Below, in pieces: positions 22,870-32,140 of a DNA stretch of 64,000 nucleotides. The DNA comes from Euptelea pleiosperma (Eukaryota; Streptophyta; Magnoliopsida; Ranunculales; Eupteleaceae): contig JASUTR010000093.1 in the NCBI GenBank assembly GCA_035048495.1, positions 21,495 to 85,494 on the forward strand, written 5' to 3'. A model generated the notes under the pieces. That model had not been told where the DNA came from and searched no databases. It saw only the letters and a program-made list of their open reading frames with translations. Made by a program: the position numbers and the translations under genes. Position 1 is the first letter of the stretch. The number at the start of each line of letters is the position of its first letter.

Positions 22870-23683
22870 ACGCGAATGAGGCAAGCTCTATACTTGGCAA
22901 AAAGTTGCCAGAGAGGAACACTATCCTAAATGATGCACACCAAGCACAGATAATCCTATTCTAAGCAATCAGGATATATTTTAGGAATTATCTTTGTTAG
23001 TTTTGGGGCTAGAGTAGATTATGACAGTGGGCGGACCACTGGTTTATCTTTTAACCGCCGGACTAACTGTTTTGCACTCAGAGGTTCTCACCAGGCTATA
23101 CTCTTCAGAGCGAATCCTTTAGTACTAACTCTAGTTAACAACAAGGCAATCCGAAGCCTAGACAGACGTGCGGCACAATGGCTGACTTAAGTACGTCCCA
23201 GACTAACCGGATTGGTCAAGTGTATAAGAAGAGTGTTCCCTCGGGTTAAGCTAGGGTTGGTGCGTGTTCCTAGTCCACACGTAACTAACCGCCGAATAGT
23301 CCAAGATGCCACGTCGAGCTCAGTGTACTTGAGTAGCAGGGACTTATGGGTGTGTTAGACAACAGGGACCCGCGCTCGTGGTCTTATTTCGATTGGATGT
23401 TAAGCGGGTTCACTTTGCGTGGATTTTTCCTCGAACACCGGGCTAATTGGCTCTACTTCTTGATTCTTTTTATTTAAATGGAGCCTTGGGATCAAATCAG
23501 TTGGAATGATGAGGTGGGTGATGAAATCCCACCAGTTTCAATTTGGAGCTGGGTCTGCTCTCTTAGAGTTGATTAATTAACGGCCACGCCACGCAAGTCG
23601 AATAATATGTATGCGAAAGCAAATAGACAAGCGGCAATGATTTACCCAAATTGCTCTGTATCGCACTCAAGGCGAGGATAGAG

Positions 23684-23691
23684 ACTTACCT
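23684..23691 (-). other. Candidate 5' splice donor in leader
   Basis: The sense strand reads AG|GTAAGT, a perfect plant 5' splice-site consensus, directly 3' of the 23692-23711 hairpin. An intron from 23689 to an AG near the gag start would remove most of the leader and the stop just upstream of gag. No acceptor stands out clearly, so this is a motif-level call. Confidence 0.3.
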
Positions 23692-23711
23692 CCCGTGGGC
23701 CACGCCACGGG
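23692..23711. repeat. Leader hairpin (7-bp GC-rich stem)
   Basis: CCCGTGG, 6-nt loop GCCACG, CCACGGG: a perfect, highly stable 7-bp stem in the leader RNA, adjacent to the candidate splice donor. It could be a packaging or dimerisation stem-loop, by position only. Confidence 0.6.
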
Positions 23712-24036
23712 GTCGCCTCCGTGGGTTAGAGAGGGGTATCCTAATGGGCTTGGGCCCGACTCCACCTCTTTGAGCTTTCGCTCCCTACCCACACTAGATC
23801 GTTTTCCTGCAGAAAAGTTAGATCGCACGGTCTAGGTATACGGGATTCTATTTGGAAAATCCTTGCCTTTTTAGGGTTCACTGAACAAGCACTGGATTTA
23901 AGCAAGTTTTTGAATTAATTTCCAAATTCAAGATGGGTTAAAATTTAGGAATTCCCAGATTGGAAAATACCTAGATTGGAAAGTTTCCCGAACTGTGGAG
24001 ATCTTCCAAGAAAGATTTGATTGCGAGATCCCTTAT

Positions 24037-24060
24037 AATTTTGGGGAATTTCCCAAAATT
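24037..24060. repeat. Leader hairpin (9-bp stem)
   Basis: AATTTTGGG, 6-nt loop GAATTT, CCCAAAATT: a perfect 9-bp inverted repeat about 0.5 kb 3' of the PBS in sense. Function unknown. Confidence 0.7.
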
Positions 24061-24564
24061 GAAATTCTGCTAGATTTGGGGTGTTTCCTTTTGCAGACTT
24101 TTCCAAATTCGGAAGATTTCTAAAGATAGAAATACTTCTAAAGAGGAAACTTCTAAGAGGGGAAACCCTAATTTAGCAAAGTTTCAAGATTTTAGAATCT
24201 TTCCAAAAATCGCAAATCCTTGATTGGTGATTTCTAAAAATCTGCAGAATATGAAACCCTAATTTTTTTGAATTTTGAATTTATTATTTTTTTGGTATTT
24301 TTCACTTAATCTAGGGTTTCTAAAAAACCCTAGAACAAGATCTAGCAGTTATATGGAAAGCAGTAAAATTCCTAAATTATTACAAATTGCACTCGGCCTT
24401 CCGAGGCATTAAAAATAGTAATTTAAAAACTGCTAAAAATCAACAAAAACAAAAAAATAGAAAGTTTCCCGAAAAGGTTGGGCTGGCAAAATTGAGCAGC
24501 TTTCCGCTTCAGCAACTTTCCAATTCCGTCTTTACGTCCTTTTTCGCACTCCCGAACACCCGAG

Positions 24565-24578
24565 CGGCAACGGCGCCA
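24565..24578 (-). other. Primer-binding site, tRNA-Asp
   Basis: The sense strand reads TGGCGCCGTTGCCG, two bases after the 5' LTR. Its complement is the plus-strand CGGCAACGGCGCCA, which matches the last 14 nt of plant tRNA-Asp(GTC) including the CCA end. Use of tRNA-Asp is characteristic of Athila elements. Confidence 0.92.
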
Positions 24579-25344
24579 TTTGAAAGTAGGGTTTTCCCGC
24601 GTCGTTGGTTACGGAAATCCTAGATCTCAACAATATTTGTAATTATCCGATTCTTTTTCACTCAAATCCTGCAAAAATCACAGGGTTGTACAGTGGCTCG
24701 TGTCGGATGTCGATCCGCACTCGGGGTTAGTTTGCGTAATTCAACGACATGAAATGACGGATTTTTATCAAGAAAACATGGAGGGGTGAGAATGGTGATG
24801 GATTTAAAACATTCTTAGTGATTTTTAGAGAGAGAAATTACCACAAACAATCAAAAACACAAAAGTAAACTAACAAATGCAAAAATAATAATTTTATTCA
24901 TCCTCAATGAGTCTTACAAAATCAAATTAAATTCAAAAATTAACCTAGAAAGCCATAAAAATTAGAGAGAGAAATGAGAACATGTAGAGAGAGAAATATC
25001 TAGGGAGAGAAATTAGAGAGGGAAAACTAAAGTTTAGAGAGAGAGAGTGAACAAGTGGGTAAGAGATCTTACCAAGTGAAAGGGTTCGTGAAGAGAGGTG
25101 ATGTCCAGGAGAATGATTGCACCGATGGGGGGGTGAAGTGCAGCGACTGGTGGTAGAGCTCTTGCCCGAAAGTTGCAGGCCATCCAAAGGGGCCAGGGTT
25201 TGAAGGTTTAAGGAGATGAGCAGGATGAAGGTGGCGATGTGAGCGAGAACTTGCAGCAGGTGGTAGCGAGGCGTCCAGCAGGATTCAAGGATGAAGCTAA
25301 CGGCTCCCTCCTCTCTTCTTATTCACCTCTTCTCTTTTTTTTGG

Positions 25345-25367
25345 TTTTTTTTTTTTTTTTTTTTTTT
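25345..25367. repeat. Poly-T tract in 5' LTR (23 T)
   Basis: Counterpart of the 31-T tract at 12972-13002 and shorter by exactly the 8-bp LTR length difference. Confidence 0.9.
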
Positions 25368-25753
25368 GGGTTAAGGCTTGAGATCAAAGAGTGGGGGAGT
25401 GTTGGAATGAGAAAATGAGTGGGGCTGTAGGGTGAATGAGGACTGGTGGATGGTTGCAAGGAGGACCGGCAGGTGGAGTTGAGAAGACGGTCTGCAAGTT
25501 AGTAGGCCGTGGTGGCTGGGGCGTGGTGGTTGGTGATGCAGCAAGCTGAAGGATGCTAGCAGCAGGCGGTGGTGGAGAGATGGCCAGGTAGGAGGTGGCA
25601 GCAAGGAGGGGGGCGCACCAGGTTTGCACCCCTTCCTCTATCTTCTTCTTCTTTCTTTCCTCTCTCTCTTTTCTTTTTTTTTTTTTTCTTGTTTTTGGTT
25701 TTCTTTTGAAAGAGAAATGAGAGGAAGAGACCGGCTAGGAAGGCTTGGACGGA

Positions 25754-25778
25754 CTGGAGTTGCAGGTTGCAACTCCAG
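25754..25778. repeat. 11-bp perfect inverted repeat in 5' LTR
   Basis: The same hairpin as 13389-13413. If transcription starts downstream of the TATA-like box it lies within the transcribed R-U5 part and would form an 11-bp RNA stem. Confidence 0.85.
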
Positions 25779-26374
25779 CAACCGTTAGAGGGGGTGAGAG
25801 CGCTAGAAGAGAGAGGAAAAGATAGGAGATGGCCGACCGGAGTTGCAGTTCCGGCGAAGTGGTGGTGGTGGAAGCAAAAATCACAACAGCAAGTGCTGCT
25901 GCCCCTCTTTTAGGTAGCAAATAGATGGAGGATAGAAGCGGTTGGTGGAGGCGATCTTGGTGTGGCTGCTGTGGAGAAAACAGAACCAGTCCGGCGATCA
26001 AGTTCGCCGGAGTTGCAGGTTTCAACAGGAATTAATGGTGGGTGATGCTGTGGTGTTTAGCTGGTGGTGGTAACAATGGTAGCAGGCGGTGTAAGGTGCT
26101 GTGGTGCTTAGATGGTGATGGCAGCAGTGCAAAGGCCCTCCTTCACCTCGTTTTCTTCTTCTCTTCCCCTTTTTTTTTTTGTTTTTTTGAAGAAAACGTG
26201 GATGGAAAATGGGAGAGAGAGGGACGGCCAGCAAGAGAGAGATGAGGAGGGTGGCTTAGGGTTTTTGGGAAGAGATAAGGAATAGGAGAGGGACGGTCAA
26301 GAGAGTTTGAGAACGTGGGAGAGAGGAAGGGAAGGGATCGATTTCGGAACTTCCAAAACGTGGAGAGAGGATCC

Positions 26375-26382
26375 TTTATAAA
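26375..26382 (-). promoter_or_regulatory. Candidate TATA box of the element promoter
   Basis: TTTATAAA within CCTTTATAAAGG. The perfect 8-bp inverted repeat AACCGTGG (26385-26392) / CCACGGTT (26410-26417) lies immediately upstream in sense. Transcription would start near 26345. It is the clearest TATA-like motif I noticed in the LTR, but no start-site evidence is available from sequence. Confidence 0.45.
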
Positions 26383-26975
26383 GGAACCGTGGGTTTCTAT
26401 CTTTGAAATCCACGGTTTCTAAAATTTTTTTTTTTAAAAACTTCTCCTCCCTCCTTCCAATGAGGTGAGGACGTGTGTAAGAGATATTACACTTCAACGT
26501 CCCTCACTCTCTCTCCATAAAAATAGAAACTATCCCCCCCTATTTCTTAGAAAATTTCCTTATTTTGTAAATTAGTTTGACTTTCCAAAAATTTCTTTTT
26601 ATTTCTTTTAAAAAAAAAAATCTTCCATTGAAAATCTTCCCCTGGTCACTAACGTTGATCAATACCTAGGTTCCTCATAGCCCTTCCGATGAAGGGGATG
26701 ATGGATTGAAAGTATGGACGTCATGCGGATGATAGGACTAGTGACGTTCGACCAAGGTGATGATGGGGATCGAATGGATGATCTACTGGCGATCAGACGG
26801 TAGACGAGGATGGCCATAATAGGATGGATCATTGGACAGTGGCGATCAGCCAAGGTAGGCCTTAGGATCGCGTGATTGCGAAGGGAGAGATGATTGGATG
26901 ATTGAGATTGATAGTAGAGAGATAATGAGGATTTAGAGAGAGGAGAGAGAAAATATTACAAAAATAAAAAGAAAA

Positions 26976-27048
26976 ATGCTAGCAGAGGATTTTGAACCCT
27001 GATCTCTGACTTGGTCTTCTGCATGCTTTACCAATTGAGCTAGTCCTC
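26976..27048 (-). other. tRNA-like segment with pol III A and B boxes (5' LTR)
   Basis: On the sense strand, A box TAGCTCAATTGG (27031-27042) and B box GGTTCAAAATCC (26987-26998) are about 32 nt apart, the spacing of an intronless tRNA. U8-A9-G10-C11 positions, a 3-bp D stem and a 5-bp T stem with one wobble pair fit a cloverleaf. The acceptor ends do not pair and the T loop is two bases too long. It may be a fossil tRNA or SINE head captured by the LTR, lying about 0.6 kb upstream of the TATA-like box. Pol III activity is untested. Confidence 0.5.
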
Positions 27049-27461
27049 AACTTGTGTTAGTTGATAAGCTTTAATTTCCTTAGTCTCTTCTTTGAGGGCT
27101 TGTCTCTCCTTCTCCCTTTGTCGTCTCTCGACTCTTTTGCTCTCTCTCTCTGGCTCTTCTTCTCTCTTTGGCCTACATCTTCTTGTCCAAGTCCACTGGC
27201 TCTTTATGCTTTGATTAAAGGCATTGTAGGTTGATTGTGGGCCCACAATTCCCGAAAATCGTCCCATCGGGGTGTCCTGCGACAGAAGAAGCGCGTAATC
27301 AAAACGGCTTAATATTTAGACTTCCGAAAATGTGTTTAATGCATGCAACTATACCATTTCGTCCAGAAAAGTGTGTTTTACGCAATGAGATAGACTCTTA
27401 CATAGAAAAGTGGATAATTAGAGCAGTTTTACGTAGGAGAGTGCGATAACGCTAACAGGAT

Positions 27462-27482
27462 AAGTGCTTAAAATAAGCACTT
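27462..27482. repeat. 9-bp LTR-terminal inverted repeat (5' LTR)
   Basis: AAGTGCTTA, AAA, TAAGCACTT, identical to 15097-15117, 14 bp from the outer LTR end. Being close to the integrase-bound end, it may influence end recognition or transcription-factor binding; this is inference only. Confidence 0.85.
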
Positions 27483-27496
27483 TTGAGCGAATATCA

Positions 27497-27501
27497 GTCT
27501 C
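27497..27501. repeat. Target-site duplication (right copy)
   Basis: GTCTC, identical to 12203-12207, followed at once by satellite sequence AAATTGGACTCAG in register with the left block. Confidence 0.97.
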
Positions 27502-28385
27502 AAATTGGACTCAGTTTGTGTGTTACATTCCGAAGCCTATAACTTGTTACTTTTTCGCACCCAGTGCTCGTAATTGGACTCAAACTCTTCCATTACTTTT
27601 GTTTCAACAGATTTGAAGTGTTGGAATAAGATTTGGGTCAGTCGAAACAAGTTAGCTCCATCCGTGCGTCAACGTCTCAAATTGGACTCAGTTTGTGTGT
27701 TACATTCCGAAGCCTATAACTTGTGACTTTTTCACAACCAGACCTCGTAATTAGACTCAAACTCTTCCATTACTATTGTTTCAACACATTTGAAGTGTTG
27801 GAGCAAGATTCGGAACAGTCGAAACAAGTTAGCTCGATCCGTGCGTCAACGCCTCAAATTGGACTCAGTTTGTGTGTTACATTCCGAAGCCTATAACTTG
27901 TGACTTTTTCGCAACCAGACCTCGTAATTGGACTCAAACTCTTCCATCCCTATTGTTTCAAGACATTTGAAGTGTTGGAACAACATTCGGGACAGTCGAA
28001 ACAAGTTAGCTCCATCCGTGCGTCAACGTCTCAAATTGGACTCATTTTGTGTGTTACATTCCGAAGCCTATAACTTGTTTCTTTTTCGCAACCAGTGCTC
28101 GTAATTGGACTCAAACTCTTCCATTACTTTTGTTTCAACAGATTTGAAGTGTTGGAATAAGATTTGGGTAAGTCGAAACAAGTTAGCTCCATCCGTGCGT
28201 CAACGTCTCAAATTGGACTCAGTTTGTGTGTTACATTCCGAAGCCTATAACTTGTGACTTTTTCGCAACCAGACCTCGTAATTGGACTCAAACTCTTCCA
28301 TCCCTATTGTTTCAAGACATTTGAAGTGTGGGAACAACATTCGGGACAGTCGAAACAAGTTAGCTCCATCCGTGCGTCAACGTCT

Positions 28386-31300
28386 CAAATTGGACTCATT
28401 TTGTGTGTTACACTCCGAAGCCTATAACTTGTGACTTTTTCGCAACCAGACCTCGTAATTGGACTCAAACTCTTATATCACTATTGTTTCAAGACATTTG
28501 AAGTGTTGGAACAAGATTCGGGACAGTCGAAACAAGTTAGCTCCATCCGTGCGTCAACGTCTCAAATTGGACTCATTTTGTGTGTTACATTCCGAGCCTA
28601 TAACTTGTGACTTTTTCGCAACCAGACCTCGTAATTCGACTCAAACTCTTCCATTACTATTGTTTCAACACATTTGAAGTTTTGGAGCAAGATTCGGACC
28701 AGTCGAAACAAGTTAGCTCCATCCGTGCGTCAACGTCTGAAATTGGACTCAGTTTGTGTGTTACATTCTGAAGCCTATAACTTGTTACTTTTTCGCAACC
28801 GGTGCTCGTAATTGGACTCAAACTCTTCCATTACTTTTGTTTCAACAGATTTGAAGTGTTGGAATAAGATTTGGGTCAGTAGAAACAAGTTAGCTCCATC
28901 CGTGCGTCAACGTCTCAAATTGGACTCAGTTTGTGTGTTACATTCCGATGCCTATAACTTGTTACTTTTTCGCAACCAGTGCTCGTAATTGGACTCAAAC
29001 TCTTCCATTACTTTTGTTTCAACAGATTTGAAGTGTTGGAATAAGATTTGGGTCAGTCGAAACAAGTTAGCTCCATCCGTGCGTCAACGTCTCAAATTGG
29101 ACTCAGTTTGTGTGTTACATTCCGAAGCCTATAACTTGTGACTTTTTCACAACCAGACCTCGTAATTAGACTCAAACTCTTCCATTACTATTGTTTCAAC
29201 ACATTTGAAGTGTTGGAGCAAGATTCGGAACAGTCGAAACAAGTTAGCTCGATCCGTGCGTCAACGCCTCAAATTGGACTCAGTTTGTGTGTTACATTCC
29301 GAAGCCTATAACTTGTGACTTTTTCGCAACCAGACCTCGTAATTGGACTCAAACTCTTCCATCCCTATTGTTTCAAGACATTTGAAGTGTTGGAACAACA
29401 TTCGGGACAGTCGAAACAAGTTAGCTCCATCCGTGCGTCAACGTCTCAAATTGGACTCATTTAGTGTGTTACACTCCGAAGCCTATAACTTGTGACTTTT
29501 TCGCAACCAGACCTCGTAATTGGACTCAAACTCTTATATCACTATTGTTTCAAGACATTTGAAGTGTTGGAACAAGATTCGGGACAGTCGAAACAAGTTA
29601 GCTCCATCCGTGCGTCAACGTCTCAAATTGGACTCATTTTGTGTGTTACATTCCGAGCCTATAACTTGTGACTTTTTCGCAACCAGACCTCGTAATTCGA
29701 CTCAAACTCTTCCATTACAATTGTTTCAACACATTTGAAGTTTTGGAGCAAGATTCGGACCAGTCGAAACAAGTTAGCTCCATCCGTGCGTCAACGTCTG
29801 AAATTGGACTCAGTTTGTGTGTTACATTCTGAAGCCTATAACTTGTTACTTTTTCGCAACCGGTGCTCGTAATTGGACTCAAACTCTTCCATTACTTTTG
29901 TTTCAACAGATTTGAAGTGTTGGAATAAGATTTGGGTCAGTCGAAACAAGTTAGCTCCATCCGTGCGTCAACGTCTCAAATTGGACTCAGTTTGTGTGTT
30001 ACATTCCGAAGCCTATAACTTGTTACTTTTTCGCAACCAGTGCTCGTAATTGGACTCAAACTCTTCCATTACTTTTGTTTCAACAGATTTGAAGTGTTGG
30101 AATAAGATTTGGGTCAGTCGAAACAAGTTAGCTCCATCCGTGCGTCAACGTCTCAAATTGGACTCAGTTAGTGTGTTACATTCCGAAACCTATAACTTGT
30201 GACTTTTTCGCAACCAGACCTCGTAATTAGACTCAAACTCTTCCATTACTGTTGTTTCAACACATTTTAAGTGTTGGAGCAAGATTCGGACCAGTCGAAA
30301 CAAGTTAACTCCATCCGTGCGTCAACGTCTCAAATTGGACTCAGTTTGTGTGTTACATTCCGAAGCCTATAACTTGGGACTTTTTCGCAACCAGACCTCG
30401 TAATTGGACTCAAACTCTTCCATCCCTATTGTTTCAACACATTTGAAGTGTTGGAACAACATTCGGGACAGTCGAAACAAGTTAGCTCCATCCGTGCGTC
30501 AACGTCTCAAATTGGACTCATTTTGTGTGTTACACTCCGAAGCCTATAACTTGTGACTTTTTCGCAACCAGACCTCGTAATTGGACTCAAACTCTTATAT
30601 CACTATTGTTTCAAGACATTTGAAGTGTTGGAACAAGATTCGGGACAGTCGAAACAAGTTAGCTCCATCCGTGCGTCAACGTCTCAAATTGGACTCATTT
30701 TGTGTGTTACATTCCGAGCCTATGACTTGTGACTTTTTTGCAACCAGACCTCGTAATTCGACTCAAACTCTTCCATTACTATTGTTTCAACACATTTGAA
30801 GTTTTGGAGCAAGATTCGGACCAGTCGAAACAAGTTAGCTCCATCCGTGCGTCAACGTCTGAAATTGGACTCAGTTTGTGTGTTGCATTCTGAAGCCTAT
30901 AACTTGTTACTTTTTCGCAACCAGTGCTCGTAATTGGACTCAAACTCTTCTATTACTTTTGTTTCAACAGATTTGAAGTGTTGGAATAAGATTTGGGTCA
31001 GTCGAAACAAGTTAGCTCCATCCGTGCGTCAACGTCTCAAATTGGACTCAGTTTGTGTGTTACATTCCGAAGCCTATAACTTGTTACTTTTTCGCAACCA
31101 GTGCTCGTAATTGGACTCAAACTCTTCCATTACTTTTGTTTCAACAGATTTGAAGTGTTGGAATAAGATTTGGGTCAGTCGAAACAAGTTAGCTCCATCC
31201 GTGCGTCAACGTCTCAAATTGGACTCAGTTAGTGTGTTACATTCCGAAACCTATAACTTGTGACTTTTTCGCAACCAGACCTCGTAATTAGACTCAAACT

Positions 31301-32140
31301 CTTCCATTACTGTTGTTTCAACACATTTTAAGTGTTGGAGCAAGATTCGGACCAGTCGAAACAAGTTAGCTCAATCCGTGCGTCAACGTCTCAAATTGGA
31401 CTCAGTTTGTGTGTTACATTCCGAAGCCTATAACTTGGGACTTTTTCGCAACCAGACCTCGTAATTGGACTCAAACTCTTCCATCCCTATTGTTTCAACA
31501 CATTTGAAGTGTTGGAACAACATTCGGGACAGTCGAAACAAGTTAGCTCCATCCGTGCGTCAACGTCTCAAATTGGACTCATTTTGTGTGTTACACTCCG
31601 AAGCCTATAACTTGTGACTTTTTCGCAACCAGACCTCGTAATTGGACTCAAACTCTTATATCACTATTGTTTCAAGACATTTGAAGTGTTGGAACAAGAT
31701 TCGGGACAGTCGAAACAAGTTAGCTCCATCCGTGCGTCAACGTCTCAAATTGGACTCATTTTGTGTGTTACATTCCGAGCCTATGACTTGTGACTTTTTT
31801 GCAACCAGACCTCGTAATTCGACTCAAACTCTTCCATTACTATTGTTTCAACACATTTGAAGTTTTGGAGCAAGATTCGGACCAGTCGAAACAAGTTAGC
31901 TCCATCCGTGCGTCAACGTCTGAAATTGGACTCAGTTTGTGTGTTGCATTCTGAAGCCTATAACTTGTTACTTTTTCGCAACCAGTGCTCGTAATTGGAC
32001 TCAAACTCTTCTATTACTTTTGTTTCAACAGATTTGAAGTGTTGGAATAAGATTTGGGTCAGTCGAAACAAGTTAGCTCCATCCGTGCGTCAACGTCTCA
32101 AATTGGACTCAGTTTGTGTGTTACATTCCGAAGCCTATAA
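28386..32140. repeat. 6-monomer HOR (1061 bp), 3.5 tandem copies
   Basis: Units start at 28386, 29447, 30508 and 31569, spaced exactly 1061 bp (6 x 177 minus the 1-bp deletion in CCGAGCC). Each opens with ACACTCCGAAG (TTAGTGTG variant at 29461), then CTTATATCAC with CAAGACATTTG, CCGAGCC with AATTCGACTC, and CATTCTGAAGCC. Units at 30508 and 31569 share the private changes CCTATGACTTG, CTTTTTTGCAACC and GTTGCATTCTG and are the youngest pair. The last three monomers differ between the 28386 unit (CGATCCGTGCG, CAACGCC) and the two following units (TTAGTGTG, CCGAAACC). The fourth unit breaks off near 32140. Confidence 0.88.

Larger units (their letters stand above)
22870..24564 (-). other. 5' leader of the Athila element
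   Basis: A 1695-bp untranslated region between the primer-binding site and the gag ATG. Long leaders are common in this lineage and usually hold packaging and dimerisation signals. Visible structure includes perfect hairpins at 23692-23711 and 24037-24060 and a consensus splice donor at 23684-23691. The PBS-proximal half is AT-rich with repeated TTTCC and GGAAA words; the gag-proximal half is more GC-balanced. No convincing coding frame was seen on the sense strand. Confidence 0.8.
12208..27496 (-). mobile_element. Complete Athila-lineage Ty3/Gypsy LTR retrotransposon
   Basis: A 15,289-bp element in minus orientation with near-identical LTRs of 2924 bp (12208-15131) and 2916 bp (24581-27496). 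The LTRs begin TG and end CA in sense, and the flanks carry a perfect GTCTC duplication. The tRNA-Asp primer-binding site lies next to the right LTR and the G-rich polypurine tract next to the left LTR, which fixes the orientation. A single gag-pol frame with all catalytic motifs lies between. Athila assignment rests on the gag and integrase signatures, the tRNA-Asp PBS, the long LTRs, the long post-pol tail and the absence of a chromodomain. Four LTR substitutions in about 2916 aligned bases (0.14%) would mean roughly 50,000 years at 1.3e-8 substitutions per site per year, an assumed grass-derived rate. The element looks structurally autonomous. Confidence 0.97.
24581..27496 (-). repeat. 5' LTR of the Athila element
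   Basis: A 2916-bp LTR, the promoter-bearing copy. Sense begins TGATATTCGCTC at 27496 and ends CTACTTTCA at 24581. A 9-bp hairpin lies near the U3 edge, a tRNA-like A/B-box segment about 450 bp in, and a TATA-like TTTATAAA about 1.1 kb in, with CT-rich sequence beyond. If that TATA is used, U3 is about 1.15 kb and R-U5 about 1.75 kb. Confidence 0.97.

Noticed and set aside
26976..27048. Functional tRNA gene
   Set aside because: Acceptor arms do not pair and the T loop is over-long; kept only as a tRNA-like pol III-box segment.
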